Assembly: GCA_903970455.1 (NCBI GenBank)
Contig: CAJCIW010000055.1
Coordinates: 1 to 6,833, forward strand
Direction of reading: 5' to 3'
DNA length: 6,833 nucleotides
From: Verrucomicrobiota bacterium
Lineage (GTDB): Bacteria; Chlamydiota; Chlamydiia; Chlamydiales; Rhabdochlamydiaceae
In this document: positions 1-5,871 of the stretch, piece after piece
Position numbering within the stretch: position 1 is the first letter of the stretch
Layout of the letters: every line of letters starts with the position of its first letter
Notes under the pieces: generated by a model
The model's input: the letters and a program-made list of their open reading frames with translations, nothing else
Told to the model about the DNA's origin: nothing
The model's database searches: none
Position numbers and translations under genes: made by a program

Positions 1-531
1 AGCATTTCAGATGTGTTCGGTTCAGGAATTGTTCCCAAGGGTACCGGCATTGTGATGAATAATCGGGGTTGTGAATTTTCTTTAGATCCAAAACACCCGA
101 ATGTAGTGGCTCCTCATAAACGGCCTTATCACAGCATCATTCCCGCTATGGTATTTAAAGGGAAAAAATTCTTCATGTCTTTCGGCTGTATGGGGGGAAA
201 TATGCAACCGCAAGGGCAGGTGCAGGTGCTATCGAATCTCTTAGATCGAAAGATGAAACTGCAAGAAGCTCTTTCAGCTCCTCGAGTGAGGGTATTAGAA
301 GGGAATAAATGCGCGATTGAGGAAGCTTTTCCTCAGTCGGTTATCGACGGACTAATTGAATTAGGCCACGAACGAGTCTCTGGAGAGAAAATTCCTCCCG
401 ATTGGACCGCACCTCATTGGTTTGTTCAGAGTTTCAAAGGAAGTGCCCAAGCGATTGTACTCGATCCGAAAGAAGACACACTGATTGGTGCATCGGATTG
501 CCGCTTAGACGGGATTCCGATTGGTTACTAA
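1..531 (+). CDS. ggt: Gamma-glutamyltransferase-like protein, C-terminal part (5' end outside window)
   Basis: This is the C-terminal 176 residues of a gamma-glutamyltransferase (Ntn-hydrolase superfamily), a family that transfers or hydrolyses gamma-glutamyl groups such as that of glutathione. The frame is open from base 1. The GTG at 13 is internal, because the residues before it (SISD) continue the family pattern. Visible landmarks are FGSGIVPKGTGIVMNNRG near the left edge, KRPYHSIIPAMV, then GGNMQPQGQVQVLSNLLD followed by EALSAPRVRV, and a C-terminal GASDCRLDG-IPIGY like the GASDPR...GY end of E. coli Ggt. The oxyanion Ser-Ser pair of classical enzymes (RPLSSMSPT) is His-Ser here. Together with GGNMQPQGQ this points to the divergent YwrD-like/acylase-like branch, so glutathione may not be the substrate. 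The catalytic Thr that starts the small subunit lies left of the window. The gene converges on the hydrolase gene to its right, with 26 bases between the stops and no clear terminator. Confidence 0.9.
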   Translation, partial: SISDVFGSGIVPKGTGIVMNNRGCEFSLDPKHPNVVAPHKRPYHSIIPAMVFKGKKFFMSFGCMGGNMQPQGQVQVLSNLLDRKMKLQEALSAPRVRVLEGNKCAIEEAFPQSVIDGLIELGHERVSGEKIPPDWTAPHWFVQSFKGSAQAIVLDPKEDTLIGASDCRLDGIPIGY

Positions 532-557
532 TTCTGATGGAGAGGGATTAAATATTG

Positions 558-1550
558 TCAATTCGACACCATCCACGGTTCACCTAACTTTAGCGCACGA
601 AATTTTTCTGGATTAACCCCATGTTTTACACAAGCCTCTCTTAAGAGATTCCTTGGATCGTCAAACCCTTCATCCGTTAATCGAAAAGTTTCAAAATGCA
701 TGGCAGCTGTATACGGTTCTCCTAAATCTTTATAGGCTAGAACAGCTTCTTCAGGATTCATGTGCACATATTTCATAAACCAGCGCGGTTCATACGCACC
801 AATGGGAAGCATCGCAAAACGGAAAGAGGCAAACCGCTCTAGAGTTTTACGGAAGATATTTTTTTCATAACCTGAGTCGCCACAAAAATAGATATTTCCG
901 CTAGTTGTTGCAATGACAAACGCTCCCCATAATGCTTTATTTCTATCCGAAAACCCCCGTCCGGACCAATGTTGAGAAGGCATGAGATGAATGGATACTT
1001 TTTCATCGATTACGATCGATTGATTCCAATCGAGTGTCTCGGCATGAATGGAGGGGTCTTCCGATTGGATGGTGATGTCGTTCCCCAGAGGAGCAATAAT
1101 TCTAGGGCGATCCCTGCTCCATATTTTTTTGATCGTAGAGATGTCAAGATGGTCATAATGATTGTGGCTGATAAGAATTATATCTATTGGTGGTAGCTTT
1201 TCAAAAGTCATACCAGGATCATTATACCGACTAGGCCCAACCCATTTAAAAGGGCTCGCACGATTTGACCATATAGGGTCTGTGATGATGTTGAGACCCT
1301 GTGTCTGTATGAGCATCGTCGAGTGGCCAACAAAGCTTACTCTTAGGAGATTTCCTTCGACACGTTGTGGAGGTGAGTCGGATAGTTGCTGTTGTCTTTC
1401 ATTAGGCCACTGTTTCCCTTTGGAAGTCATTTTCCAACGAATGACTTTAATAAGGGAGGGTTTTTGAGGATCCCAGGGATTGAAAAAACGGAATCCATCG
1501 AAGTGATCGCTCTTTGAACCTTTGTAGTACGCTTCTCTGATGTTTTTCAT
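558..1550 (-). CDS. NAPE-PLD-like metallo-beta-lactamase-fold hydrolase
   Basis: This is a metallo-beta-lactamase-fold enzyme very like N-acyl-phosphatidylethanolamine phospholipase D, which releases N-acylethanolamines from membrane phospholipids; the bacterial substrate is not established. All expected dinuclear zinc ligands are present (numbered from the longer TTG form): H141-x-H143-x-D145-H146 in HNHYDHLD, H206 in PSQHWSGRG, D237 in FCGDSGY and H297 in MHFETFRLTDE. The block PIGAYEPRWFMKY (261-273), followed by PEEAV, is almost the mammalian NAPE-PLD sequence. The N-terminal SDHFDG..FFNP block is also typical of the family. Two starts are possible: TTG at 1586 (342 residues) and ATG at 1550 (330 residues). 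Neither has a ribosome site. I prefer the ATG because it keeps the whole conserved N-terminus. There is no signal peptide, so it is probably cytoplasmic or peripheral on the membrane. It lies 56 bases after the transporter stop on the same strand and is probably co-transcribed with it. Confidence 0.9.
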   Translation of the reverse strand: MKNIREAYYKGSKSDHFDGFRFFNPWDPQKPSLIKVIRWKMTSKGKQWPNERQQQLSDSPPQRVEGNLLRVSFVGHSTMLIQTQGLNIITDPIWSNRASPFKWVGPSRYNDPGMTFEKLPPIDIILISHNHYDHLDISTIKKIWSRDRPRIIAPLGNDITIQSEDPSIHAETLDWNQSIVIDEKVSIHLMPSQHWSGRGFSDRNKALWGAFVIATTSGNIYFCGDSGYEKNIFRKTLERFASFRFAMLPIGAYEPRWFMKYVHMNPEEAVLAYKDLGEPYTAAMHFETFRLTDEGFDDPRNLLREACVKHGVNPEKFRALKLGEPWMVSN

Positions 1551-1606
1551 AAACTGAAATGATAACTTTTTTGGATAATAATACAACGAATTTTATTAAT
1601 TCTGAG

Positions 1607-2890
1607 TCAGGTCTTAGATATTGACCGTTTTGGATCTTGAACATGGGCGAGGCTGAAAAGTGAAAAGGCGCAACCGATCATGAGATAGAGGGTGGGCCAG
1701 AAGGGAGATTGAAACTGACCGATCACAAGCACCATGATGAAGGGTCCTATACCACCGAAAATTGCGATTGCGAAATTCATTGCCATTGCAGTGCCGCTGT
1801 AGCGAACTTCAATGGGGAACAGGGAGCTGACAAGAACGGGAAGCACGCTGAAATAAGAGGCAAGGAGAATCGCCAATCCCCCTTGCGTTAAAAACAAAAG
1901 CCAGTAGATCTTCCACCCGGTGAGGAAGTAAATCGGGGCTGCAAGGAAAAAAAGACTCCAGAGAACCCATTTAGCAAAGGGGCGGATGCCGACCAGGTCC
2001 GAAAATCTACCGGCGAGCAGCGTCGTAACGAGAAATAATGAAATCGTGAAGAACTGCAATAATGTGGAGTGAAAATAGGAAAGGTGGAGTACTGATTTGT
2101 AGTAGAAAGAAGAATAGATCAGCATCAAGTTAAACCCGACCGTATCCATAATCATGAGACCGATACCGACGAAAATCGCCTTCTTGTATTTATGGAAAGT
2201 ATCAAAAAGAGGTTCCTTGAGTAAGAATCCGTAATGTTTAGCCTTTTCGAAATACGGGGTTTCCCGCAAGAGGCGACGGAGGAGTAAAACAACGATGCCG
2301 ATCATTCCGCTGAGAAGAAACGGAAGCCTCCATTCTCCTGCTCGCAGCCCTTCCGGGGTCATATCTGAAATGAACAAATGGACTTCGATCATCGCGAAGA
2401 AGATCCCAATGAAAATGCCTAAATATGAGAAGCTCCCAATGTAGCCGAGCGTCTCTTTTTTTGCCGATTCAATCAGAAAGACGACGGCCCCGGGAAATTC
2501 TCCTCCCAAACTGATCCCTTGCAGAAGAAACATGAAAACAAAGAGGAAGGCCGCCGTCACGCCAATCTTTTCGTAGGAAGGCAAGAGCGCAGCTAAAAAA
2601 AGGGGAATGATCATGAAGCAAATCGTGCGGAGGAGCGCGAACTTTCTTCCCTTTTTATCGCCCAGTGTTCCGAATATGAATCCCCCGATTGGCCGCGCAA
2701 TCGCGACAATAGCCATAAGGGCTGGATAGAGATAGGAAGATTGCCTCAAACTCTCGGGGAAAAAAAGGGTGACGAAAAAGGGCGCCATCATCCCGAACAA
2801 GATGAAATCGAACCACTCGAGCGAATTGCCGAAGATTGTCGCAAGAATGATGAACCGTTGTTTGGGAGTGGTCTGTTTGAGAAGGTTCAT
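1607..2890 (-). CDS. MFS transporter, metabolite:H+ symporter (MHS/ProP-like) family
   Basis: This inner-membrane secondary transporter has about 12 hydrophobic segments over 427 residues, a usual length for the MHS family (ProP, ShiA, KgtP, CitA relatives). MHS landmarks are GNSLEWFDF at 21-29 (start of TM1), RPIGGFIFGTLGDKKGRK at 66-83 (the loop 2-3 MFS signature), QGISLGGEFPGA at 124-135, EWRLPFLLSG at 186-195, RFSDLVGIRP at 295-304 (the repeat of the signature between halves) and FPIEVRYSGTAMAMN at 358-372. Family members import osmolytes such as proline/betaine or carboxylates such as shikimate, citrate or 2-oxoglutarate, with protons. The substrate cannot be read from the sequence, and the long C-terminal coiled coil of osmosensing E. 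coli ProP is absent, so an osmosensor role is unlikely. The ATG at 2890 follows a GGAGGA ribosome site at only 3 bases. The leader contains two palindromes, listed separately. Confidence 0.93.
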   Translation of the reverse strand: MNLLKQTTPKQRFIILATIFGNSLEWFDFILFGMMAPFFVTLFFPESLRQSSYLYPALMAIVAIARPIGGFIFGTLGDKKGRKFALLRTICFMIIPLFLAALLPSYEKIGVTAAFLFVFMFLLQGISLGGEFPGAVVFLIESAKKETLGYIGSFSYLGIFIGIFFAMIEVHLFISDMTPEGLRAGEWRLPFLLSGMIGIVVLLLRRLLRETPYFEKAKHYGFLLKEPLFDTFHKYKKAIFVGIGLMIMDTVGFNLMLIYSSFYYKSVLHLSYFHSTLLQFFTISLFLVTTLLAGRFSDLVGIRPFAKWVLWSLFFLAAPIYFLTGWKIYWLLFLTQGGLAILLASYFSVLPVLVSSLFPIEVRYSGTAMAMNFAIAIFGGIGPFIMVLVIGQFQSPFWPTLYLMIGCAFSLFSLAHVQDPKRSISKT

Positions 2891-2893
2891 CCG

Positions 2894-2905
2894 TCCTCCG
2901 GAGGA
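2894..2905 (-). promoter_or_regulatory. Ribosome-binding site inside a perfect 12-bp palindrome
   Basis: On the minus strand the site GGAGGA (2899-2894) lies 3 bases before the transporter ATG, a short spacing. It forms one half of the perfect palindrome TCCTCCGGAGGA, so the message carries its own anti-Shine-Dalgarno sequence directly beside the site. Partial pairing could modulate translation, though a zero-loop palindrome cannot fold fully within one molecule. The palindrome is seen; regulation is inferred. Confidence 0.5.
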
Positions 2906-2907
2906 AA

Positions 2908-2927
2908 CCCGGCCCTTAAGGGCCGGG
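2908..2927 (-). promoter_or_regulatory. Strong GC hairpin in the transporter leader
   Basis: CCCGGCCCTTAAGGGCCGGG is a perfect 20-base palindrome: an 8-bp all-GC stem with a TTAA loop. It lies 17 bases before the transporter ATG and directly upstream of its ribosome site. On the minus strand it is followed by only three T's (TTTCCTCC), so it is a poor intrinsic terminator. It could be a leader structure, a roadblock, or the end of the transcript from the 3040-3846 gene. The hairpin is certain; its role is open. Confidence 0.55.
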
Positions 2928-2976
2928 TATTTACAAAAACAATGCTCGGCCGACTACGAAGCTCTGCCCCAAACTT

Positions 2977-3005
2977 AATGTAGAAATTTTTTAAGAAAAT
3001 CGCAA
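2977..3005 (-). promoter_or_regulatory. Candidate sigma70 promoter for the transporter
   Basis: On the minus strand TTGCGA (3005-3000) and TACATT (2982-2977) are separated by 17 bases, each matching 4 of 6 consensus bases. The spacer is AT-rich. Transcription would start near 2970, giving a leader of about 80 bases that contains the GC hairpin and the palindromic ribosome site. Confidence 0.4.
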
Positions 3006-3039
3006 CTGAAATGCAAAAACTGTTCCGATTGGTTTTGGA

Positions 3040-3846
3040 TCAGCGAACGAGAGTGTCCCAATAATCCCGCATCTCTTTAGAGAGATGCTTTTTTACTGCT
3101 TTCAAATTAATGTCAGATTGGGGGCCTTCTGTATCTATAAATGCGAATTTCCCATGTTTTGTAAGAGGAATATTGCTAGGCAAGTGTAGGACACTTCTTC
3201 CTCCATAGCCATGCTTTATAATAGAATATAATTCATCTAGATGTTTCCGTTTAATACCCATTTTCCACATCCGTTCTGTTTCTTCACTACTTACAAGTTC
3301 CATATCCGTTTCCACAAGGATAATAGGCTGGGGGTGCAACGAGTTAGAACAAGGATAAACAGGGAGGACAAACAACCATTTGTCGGGTACTGAAAAATAG
3401 CGAATATTTTTTTCCTTAATAACCTTTCTTATCTTTTTTGCTTCGGCACAACGACTTACCAGCCACACCCAATGAGGAAGTTGCTGACGAGAACGTTCCT
3501 CTGAATCAAGGTGGAGTTTAAACACATAACCTGGAATCGCAGGATGCCGAGCAACGATGATAAAGCTATTAGGTAAAGGAGGCACAATGACTTCAAATCC
3601 GGCATCGAGAAATGTTGTCTCATTTTCAAGAACCCTTGAATGGGAAAAAATCAGATCAAGAGTTGCTTTTATTGGGTGATCAAGTGGAATAAGATGATGA
3701 ACGATCTTTAAACGCATTGGATTAGTAAGTAGTGGATTATCAAAAAAATTTGGATAATTCTCTGTTACATAGCCAATGAGAGGAATGGTAAAACAATTCA
3801 CATATAAAACTAATAAGATAAAAGTATAAAACTTGTTACACTTCAT
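3040..3846 (-). CDS. Exported or anchored protein of unknown function with kinase-like fold hints
   Basis: I do not recognise this 268-residue protein by name. Residues 7-25 are a hydrophobic stretch after a short basic N-terminus (MKCNK), which suggests a signal peptide or membrane anchor. The rest is soluble and rich in charged residues. Its order of motifs resembles a degraded protein-kinase or aminoglycoside-phosphotransferase fold: a strand ending in a lysine (GYVFKLHLD, K110), a helix with glutamates, a hinge-like strand IILVETDMEL (175-184), then SNIPLTKHGKFAFIDTEGP (224-242). The last block parallels the catalytic-loop Asn (N225) and the metal-binding Asp of DFG (D238), in the style of 'GNILLTKDGKIAFIDFE'. 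The HGD/HRD catalytic aspartate is not evident, so it may be an inactive relative. The ATG at 3846 has no ribosome site. The coding sequence looks more AT-rich than its neighbours. An effector or envelope role is speculative. Confidence 0.75.
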   Translation of the reverse strand: MKCNKFYTFILLVLYVNCFTIPLIGYVTENYPNFFDNPLLTNPMRLKIVHHLIPLDHPIKATLDLIFSHSRVLENETTFLDAGFEVIVPPLPNSFIIVARHPAIPGYVFKLHLDSEERSRQQLPHWVWLVSRCAEAKKIRKVIKEKNIRYFSVPDKWLFVLPVYPCSNSLHPQPIILVETDMELVSSEETERMWKMGIKRKHLDELYSIIKHGYGGRSVLHLPSNIPLTKHGKFAFIDTEGPQSDINLKAVKKHLSKEMRDYWDTLVR

Positions 3847-4047
3847 AGGTGCTTGAGGGGCTGAGTCGGTTAAAAACTTTCGCTGAGATTTTTTCGATCA
3901 GCTTATCAAATTTTGCTGTTGTCACGAAAGAATTTTTTATTGGGCGTTGACAGGGATATCAATCGGAAATATGGTCGTTGGAAATGCAGCTTTTAGATTT
4001 GAAAAGAGTAAAAAAAATTGGAAGCCACATTTGGGAATACTCTCTTA
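3847..4047. other. Gene-free stretch with a short echo of the palindromic element
   Basis: No convincing coding frame is present. The stretch holds the presumed promoter of the 3040-3846 gene. Bases 3877-3894 match 17 of 18 bases of the element interior at 4088-4105 (CTTTCG-TGAGATTTTTT, differing at one base). A looser similarity (GACA...ATATC...CGGA...ATATGG) links 3948-3975 with 4119-4142. This may be the relic of an older, decayed copy of the element, or chance in AT-rich DNA. Confidence 0.35.
3934..3962 (-). promoter_or_regulatory. Candidate promoter for the 3040-3846 gene
   Basis: On the minus strand TTGATA (3962-3957; 5 of 6 consensus bases) and TAAAAA (3939-3934; 4 of 6) are 17 bases apart. 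Transcription would begin near 3927, leaving a leader of about 80 bases. The position between the element and the gene fits, and would let this gene be transcribed independently of the CoA-transferase unit. Confidence 0.4.
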
Positions 4048-4082
4048 GAAGCTGTCCTAAAACCTCAATCCCGGAGATTCGG
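4047..4082 (+). repeat. Left terminal inverted repeat (36 bp)
   Basis: This arm is the perfect reverse complement of 4178-4213. It starts AGAAGCTGTCC and ends GGAGATTCGG. The outermost A (4047) overlaps the TTA duplication, so the true element end is probably 4048. Thirty-six matching bases without one mismatch indicate recent insertion or strong conservation of the ends. Confidence 0.9.
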
Positions 4083-4212
4083 ATGAGCTTTCGATGAGAT
4101 TTTTTGACGCCGAGCGAAGACAATATCCGGACGGTGATATGGCTGAGCGAGGCGGCAAAAAAGATCGCGAAAGCTCGCCGAATCTCCGGGATTGAGGTTT
4201 TAGGACAGCTTC
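4048..4212. mobile_element. MITE-like palindromic element, 165 bp, with TTA target duplication
   Basis: The element runs from GAAGCTGTCCTAAAAC to its exact complement. The terminal arms are identical over at least 35 bases (36 if the flanking base that also matches is counted). The symmetry continues imperfectly to the centre: GAGCTTTCG, TTTTTTG, GCGAG-type and ATATC blocks recur in complementary order, so the whole piece could fold into one long hairpin. It is flanked by TTA on both sides (4045-4047 and 4213-4215), as expected for a 3-bp target duplication. It carries no transposase, so it would be non-autonomous. The GAAGCTGTCC-type ends and a T-N-A duplication are reminiscent of some IS5-family groups, but this is from memory and not tested. 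It lies directly after the CoA-transferase stop codon and may double as a 3' hairpin for that transcript. Confidence 0.75.
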
Positions 4213-4213
4213 T
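4178..4213 (-). repeat. Right terminal inverted repeat (36 bp)
   Basis: This arm is the perfect reverse complement of 4047-4082. It starts CCGAATCTCCGG and ends GGACAGCTTCT. Its last base belongs to the right TTA copy (4213-4215), which is also the TAA stop of the minus-strand CoA-transferase gene. Confidence 0.9.
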
Positions 4214-5712
4214 TAGGTTCGAGTTTTACTTGTTCCAACTCTACGCAGCACTTTTTTCAAAGCCTGTTTCTTGCCGAATTCCCAAGCCATAGGGGAAGAA
4301 CCAAGAGGCTGTGGACCTCTGGCAAAACCAGGCTTTATATCGGGCATCTCGATCAGCGTTGGAAGATAGGTGATCTCTCCAAATGGGCTATCGATCTTTG
4401 CAACGGGAAGTTCTTTTTCTTTGATGATGTCTGCAAAAGGTTTGGTTCCATTTAAAGCTGCGCGATCAAGAAGTCCCAACTCGCGCGCCCACATACACAT
4501 TCTTGTTAGGGAAACCCTCACTTGATAGCTGCCCCCTTCTGTCGCTCTAAGATACAGCGCTGCAGCAATACCTGCAGCGCCTGCATAAGCAGCGAGATAG
4601 TCGGCGAAAATCACTTGAAGGGGCATAACGGGAGCATCAACCGCTCCTTCCGTATCGACATAACCCGATACAGTAACTGCCATCATATCAAAGCCACGGA
4701 AGTTGGCCCATTCTCCTTCAAAATCAAAACAACGAAGTTCATGAGCGATGATACCTGGTTTGCTTGCTGCAAGCCGTTTTGGAGAAATTCCTTTTTGATC
4801 GAGATTAAGATAGGAGCAGGTGAAAATATCCGCCGTTTGTAATAGCTCAAAGAAGCGTTTCATGTCGGCTTGGTCATCAAAATCACAGTAAGCGGAGCGT
4901 TTGCCAATATCCGTTTCAAGACGCCAGTTCAAATGATCGGGATAATTTGGCTTTGTCAAATGCAAAACATCGGCGCCAAATTCTGCAAGTGTCCGGCCCG
5001 TTATCGGTCCGCCGATGACATGAGTGCAGTCGAGGACTCTGATTCCATCGAATGCAGTTTTACAGCCTTGTGGAAGAGGTATTGGATCGCTGTCACCAAT
5101 CTTCTCTACTTCTACAACCGGTTTGGAAGCTAAACGCCTCCCTACCGGATGAGCGAGCCATTCTTGAACGGTCCGTACAACACCCACAGCGCCAGATTCT
5201 TCCCGAATCGCTTTTTCTAACGCTTCAGCATCCCATTGCATGATTGCAGCTTCAACAGCCCTCTGCGTGGGCGCGCATTTGAGAACTTTGTAAACAGCAT
5301 CTCGTAACCGGGGATAATAAAACTCCATTTTTATGAAACGACCGTCTCGCGTCGGATAAAACTCAGCGCTTAAAGGAGAATCTACGCCGGCAGCAGATCC
5401 ATAATCGGTAAATGGAAGACGTCTCCCATTTTGACGCATGAAAGCAATTCCATGATGTTGATGAACCGCATTGTGGACATCGGTGGTGACATGTTGCCAT
5501 TTCCCTCCGCGAAGTTGCCAAAGATCGCTTAAGCACATGCCAAAAGCTGCTTGAGCTGCCGCCATGACCTCGCCAAAACGATGTCGTGAAGCGAGGATAG
5601 GATCTTTACCTTTGATTCTCACTTTGCCCTTGTAATCGGATTCTTTTTTCCCTATCGCAGAAAGAATCATGTCCAGGGCTTGTTGTGATGTTTTACTGTC
5701 GACGGATGCCAT
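4213..5712 (-). CDS. Family III (CaiB/BaiF) CoA-transferase, long two-part form
   Basis: This family moves CoA between acyl groups. At 499 residues the protein is longer than the usual ~400 and looks bipartite. Residues 1-200 form a divergent CoA-transferase-related part (RFGEVMAAAQAAFGMCLSDLW, SAEFYPTRDGRFIKME, VQEWLAHPVGRRLAS). Residues 220-470 form a canonical one: FDGIRVLDCTHVIGGPITGRTLAEFGADVLHL (221-252), then RCFDFEGEWANFRGFDMM and EGGSYQVRVSLTRMCMW (392-408). D371 in FADYLAAYAG sits where the catalytic aspartate is expected, though local spacing differs by about two residues from forms with 'DHATGYL'. The substrate is unknown. The protein is presumably cytoplasmic, with no signal or membrane segments. 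ATG 5712 follows GGAGGA at 6 bases. The stop codon abuts the palindromic element. The gene is divergent from the TetR-family gene and may have its own promoter. Confidence 0.9.
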   Translation of the reverse strand: MASVDSKTSQQALDMILSAIGKKESDYKGKVRIKGKDPILASRHRFGEVMAAAQAAFGMCLSDLWQLRGGKWQHVTTDVHNAVHQHHGIAFMRQNGRRLPFTDYGSAAGVDSPLSAEFYPTRDGRFIKMEFYYPRLRDAVYKVLKCAPTQRAVEAAIMQWDAEALEKAIREESGAVGVVRTVQEWLAHPVGRRLASKPVVEVEKIGDSDPIPLPQGCKTAFDGIRVLDCTHVIGGPITGRTLAEFGADVLHLTKPNYPDHLNWRLETDIGKRSAYCDFDDQADMKRFFELLQTADIFTCSYLNLDQKGISPKRLAASKPGIIAHELRCFDFEGEWANFRGFDMMAVTVSGYVDTEGAVDAPVMPLQVIFADYLAAYAGAAGIAAALYLRATEGGSYQVRVSLTRMCMWARELGLLDRAALNGTKPFADIIKEKELPVAKIDSPFGEITYLPTLIEMPDIKPGFARGPQPLGSSPMAWEFGKKQALKKVLRRVGTSKTRT

Positions 5713-5718
5713 GAACTA

Positions 5719-5724
5719 TCCTCC
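5719..5724 (-). promoter_or_regulatory. Ribosome-binding site of the CoA-transferase gene
   Basis: GGAGGA on the minus strand lies 6 bases before ATG 5712. It is the best-spaced ribosome site in the window and fixes that start. Confidence 0.75.
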
Positions 5725-5751
5725 ATGAGCCTTAAACAAAGCTTCGATTTC

Positions 5752-5780
5752 TCTATATTTTATATGGGAGATAGATACAA
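5752..5780 (-). promoter_or_regulatory. Candidate promoter for the CoA-transferase gene
   Basis: On the minus strand TTGTAT (5780-5775) and TATAGA (5757-5752) are 17 bases apart, each with 4 of 6 consensus bases, in AT-rich DNA. It begins just after the minus-strand terminator, so the gene would be insulated from transcription arriving from the right. Confidence 0.4.
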
Positions 5781-5782
5781 AG

Positions 5783-5805
5783 AAAAAATAGCCCTGGAAG
5801 GGGCT
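5783..5805 (-). terminator. Intrinsic terminator-like hairpin on the minus strand
   Basis: Read on the minus strand, AGCCC-CTTCCA-GGGCT forms a 5-bp GC-rich stem with a 6-base loop, followed by ATTTTTTCTTTG. It would stop transcription entering from the right, antisense to the TetR-family gene, before the CoA-transferase promoter. If a promoter lies further upstream it could instead act as an attenuator. The short stem keeps confidence moderate. Confidence 0.5.
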
Positions 5806-5834
5806 CTCCGAGTTCACTGATAAATTTTTTCTGC

Positions 5835-5863
5835 TTGTCGGTAATCTAACGATGTTAGATAAT
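5835..5863 (+). promoter_or_regulatory. Candidate promoter of the TetR-family gene, overlapped by its operator
   Basis: TTGTCG (5835-5840) and GATAAT (5858-5863; 5 of 6 consensus bases) are 17 bases apart. The operator palindrome fills the spacer and enters the -10 box, the usual arrangement for an autorepressed TetR gene. The predicted start near 5870 would make the message almost leaderless relative to ATG 5872, which argues for some caution. Confidence 0.4.
5844..5860 (+). promoter_or_regulatory. Operator 1: 17-bp palindrome upstream of the TetR-family gene
   Basis: ATCTAACGATGTTAGAT has two perfect 7-base arms around GAT. It lies 11 bases before the TetR-family start codon, and a second copy matching 13 of 17 positions follows the gene. 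Size, symmetry and position fit a TetR dimer site, so autoregulation is the likely role. Binding itself is inferred. Confidence 0.7.
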
Positions 5864-5871
5864 GAGGTCCT

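Noticed and set aside
969..1467. Two + strand open frames opposite the NAPE-PLD-like gene
   Set aside because: The minus-strand protein carries all catalytic motifs, and the opposing frames show only low-complexity or random residues.
1588..1602. Short palindrome GAATT-TTATT-AATTC between the transporter and the hydrolase
   Set aside because: The 5-bp stem is all A/T and too weak for a terminator, and there is no adjoining T-run beyond the AT-rich context.
2908..2927. GC hairpin as a strong intrinsic terminator
   Set aside because: Neither strand has a T-run after the stem (TTTCC on one side, TATTTAC on the other), so I list it as a leader structure of unknown role.
4048..4212. The palindromic element as a CRISPR repeat, attachment site or tRNA-like gene
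   Set aside because: There is a single pair of inverted arms, no direct repeats with spacers, no integrase nearby and no cloverleaf features; target duplication and terminal arms fit a MITE better.
4104..4292. Open frame on the + strand across the palindromic element
   Set aside because: It runs through the right arm of the element and antisense into the CoA-transferase gene, has no ribosome site and resembles no protein; it is chance coding capacity.
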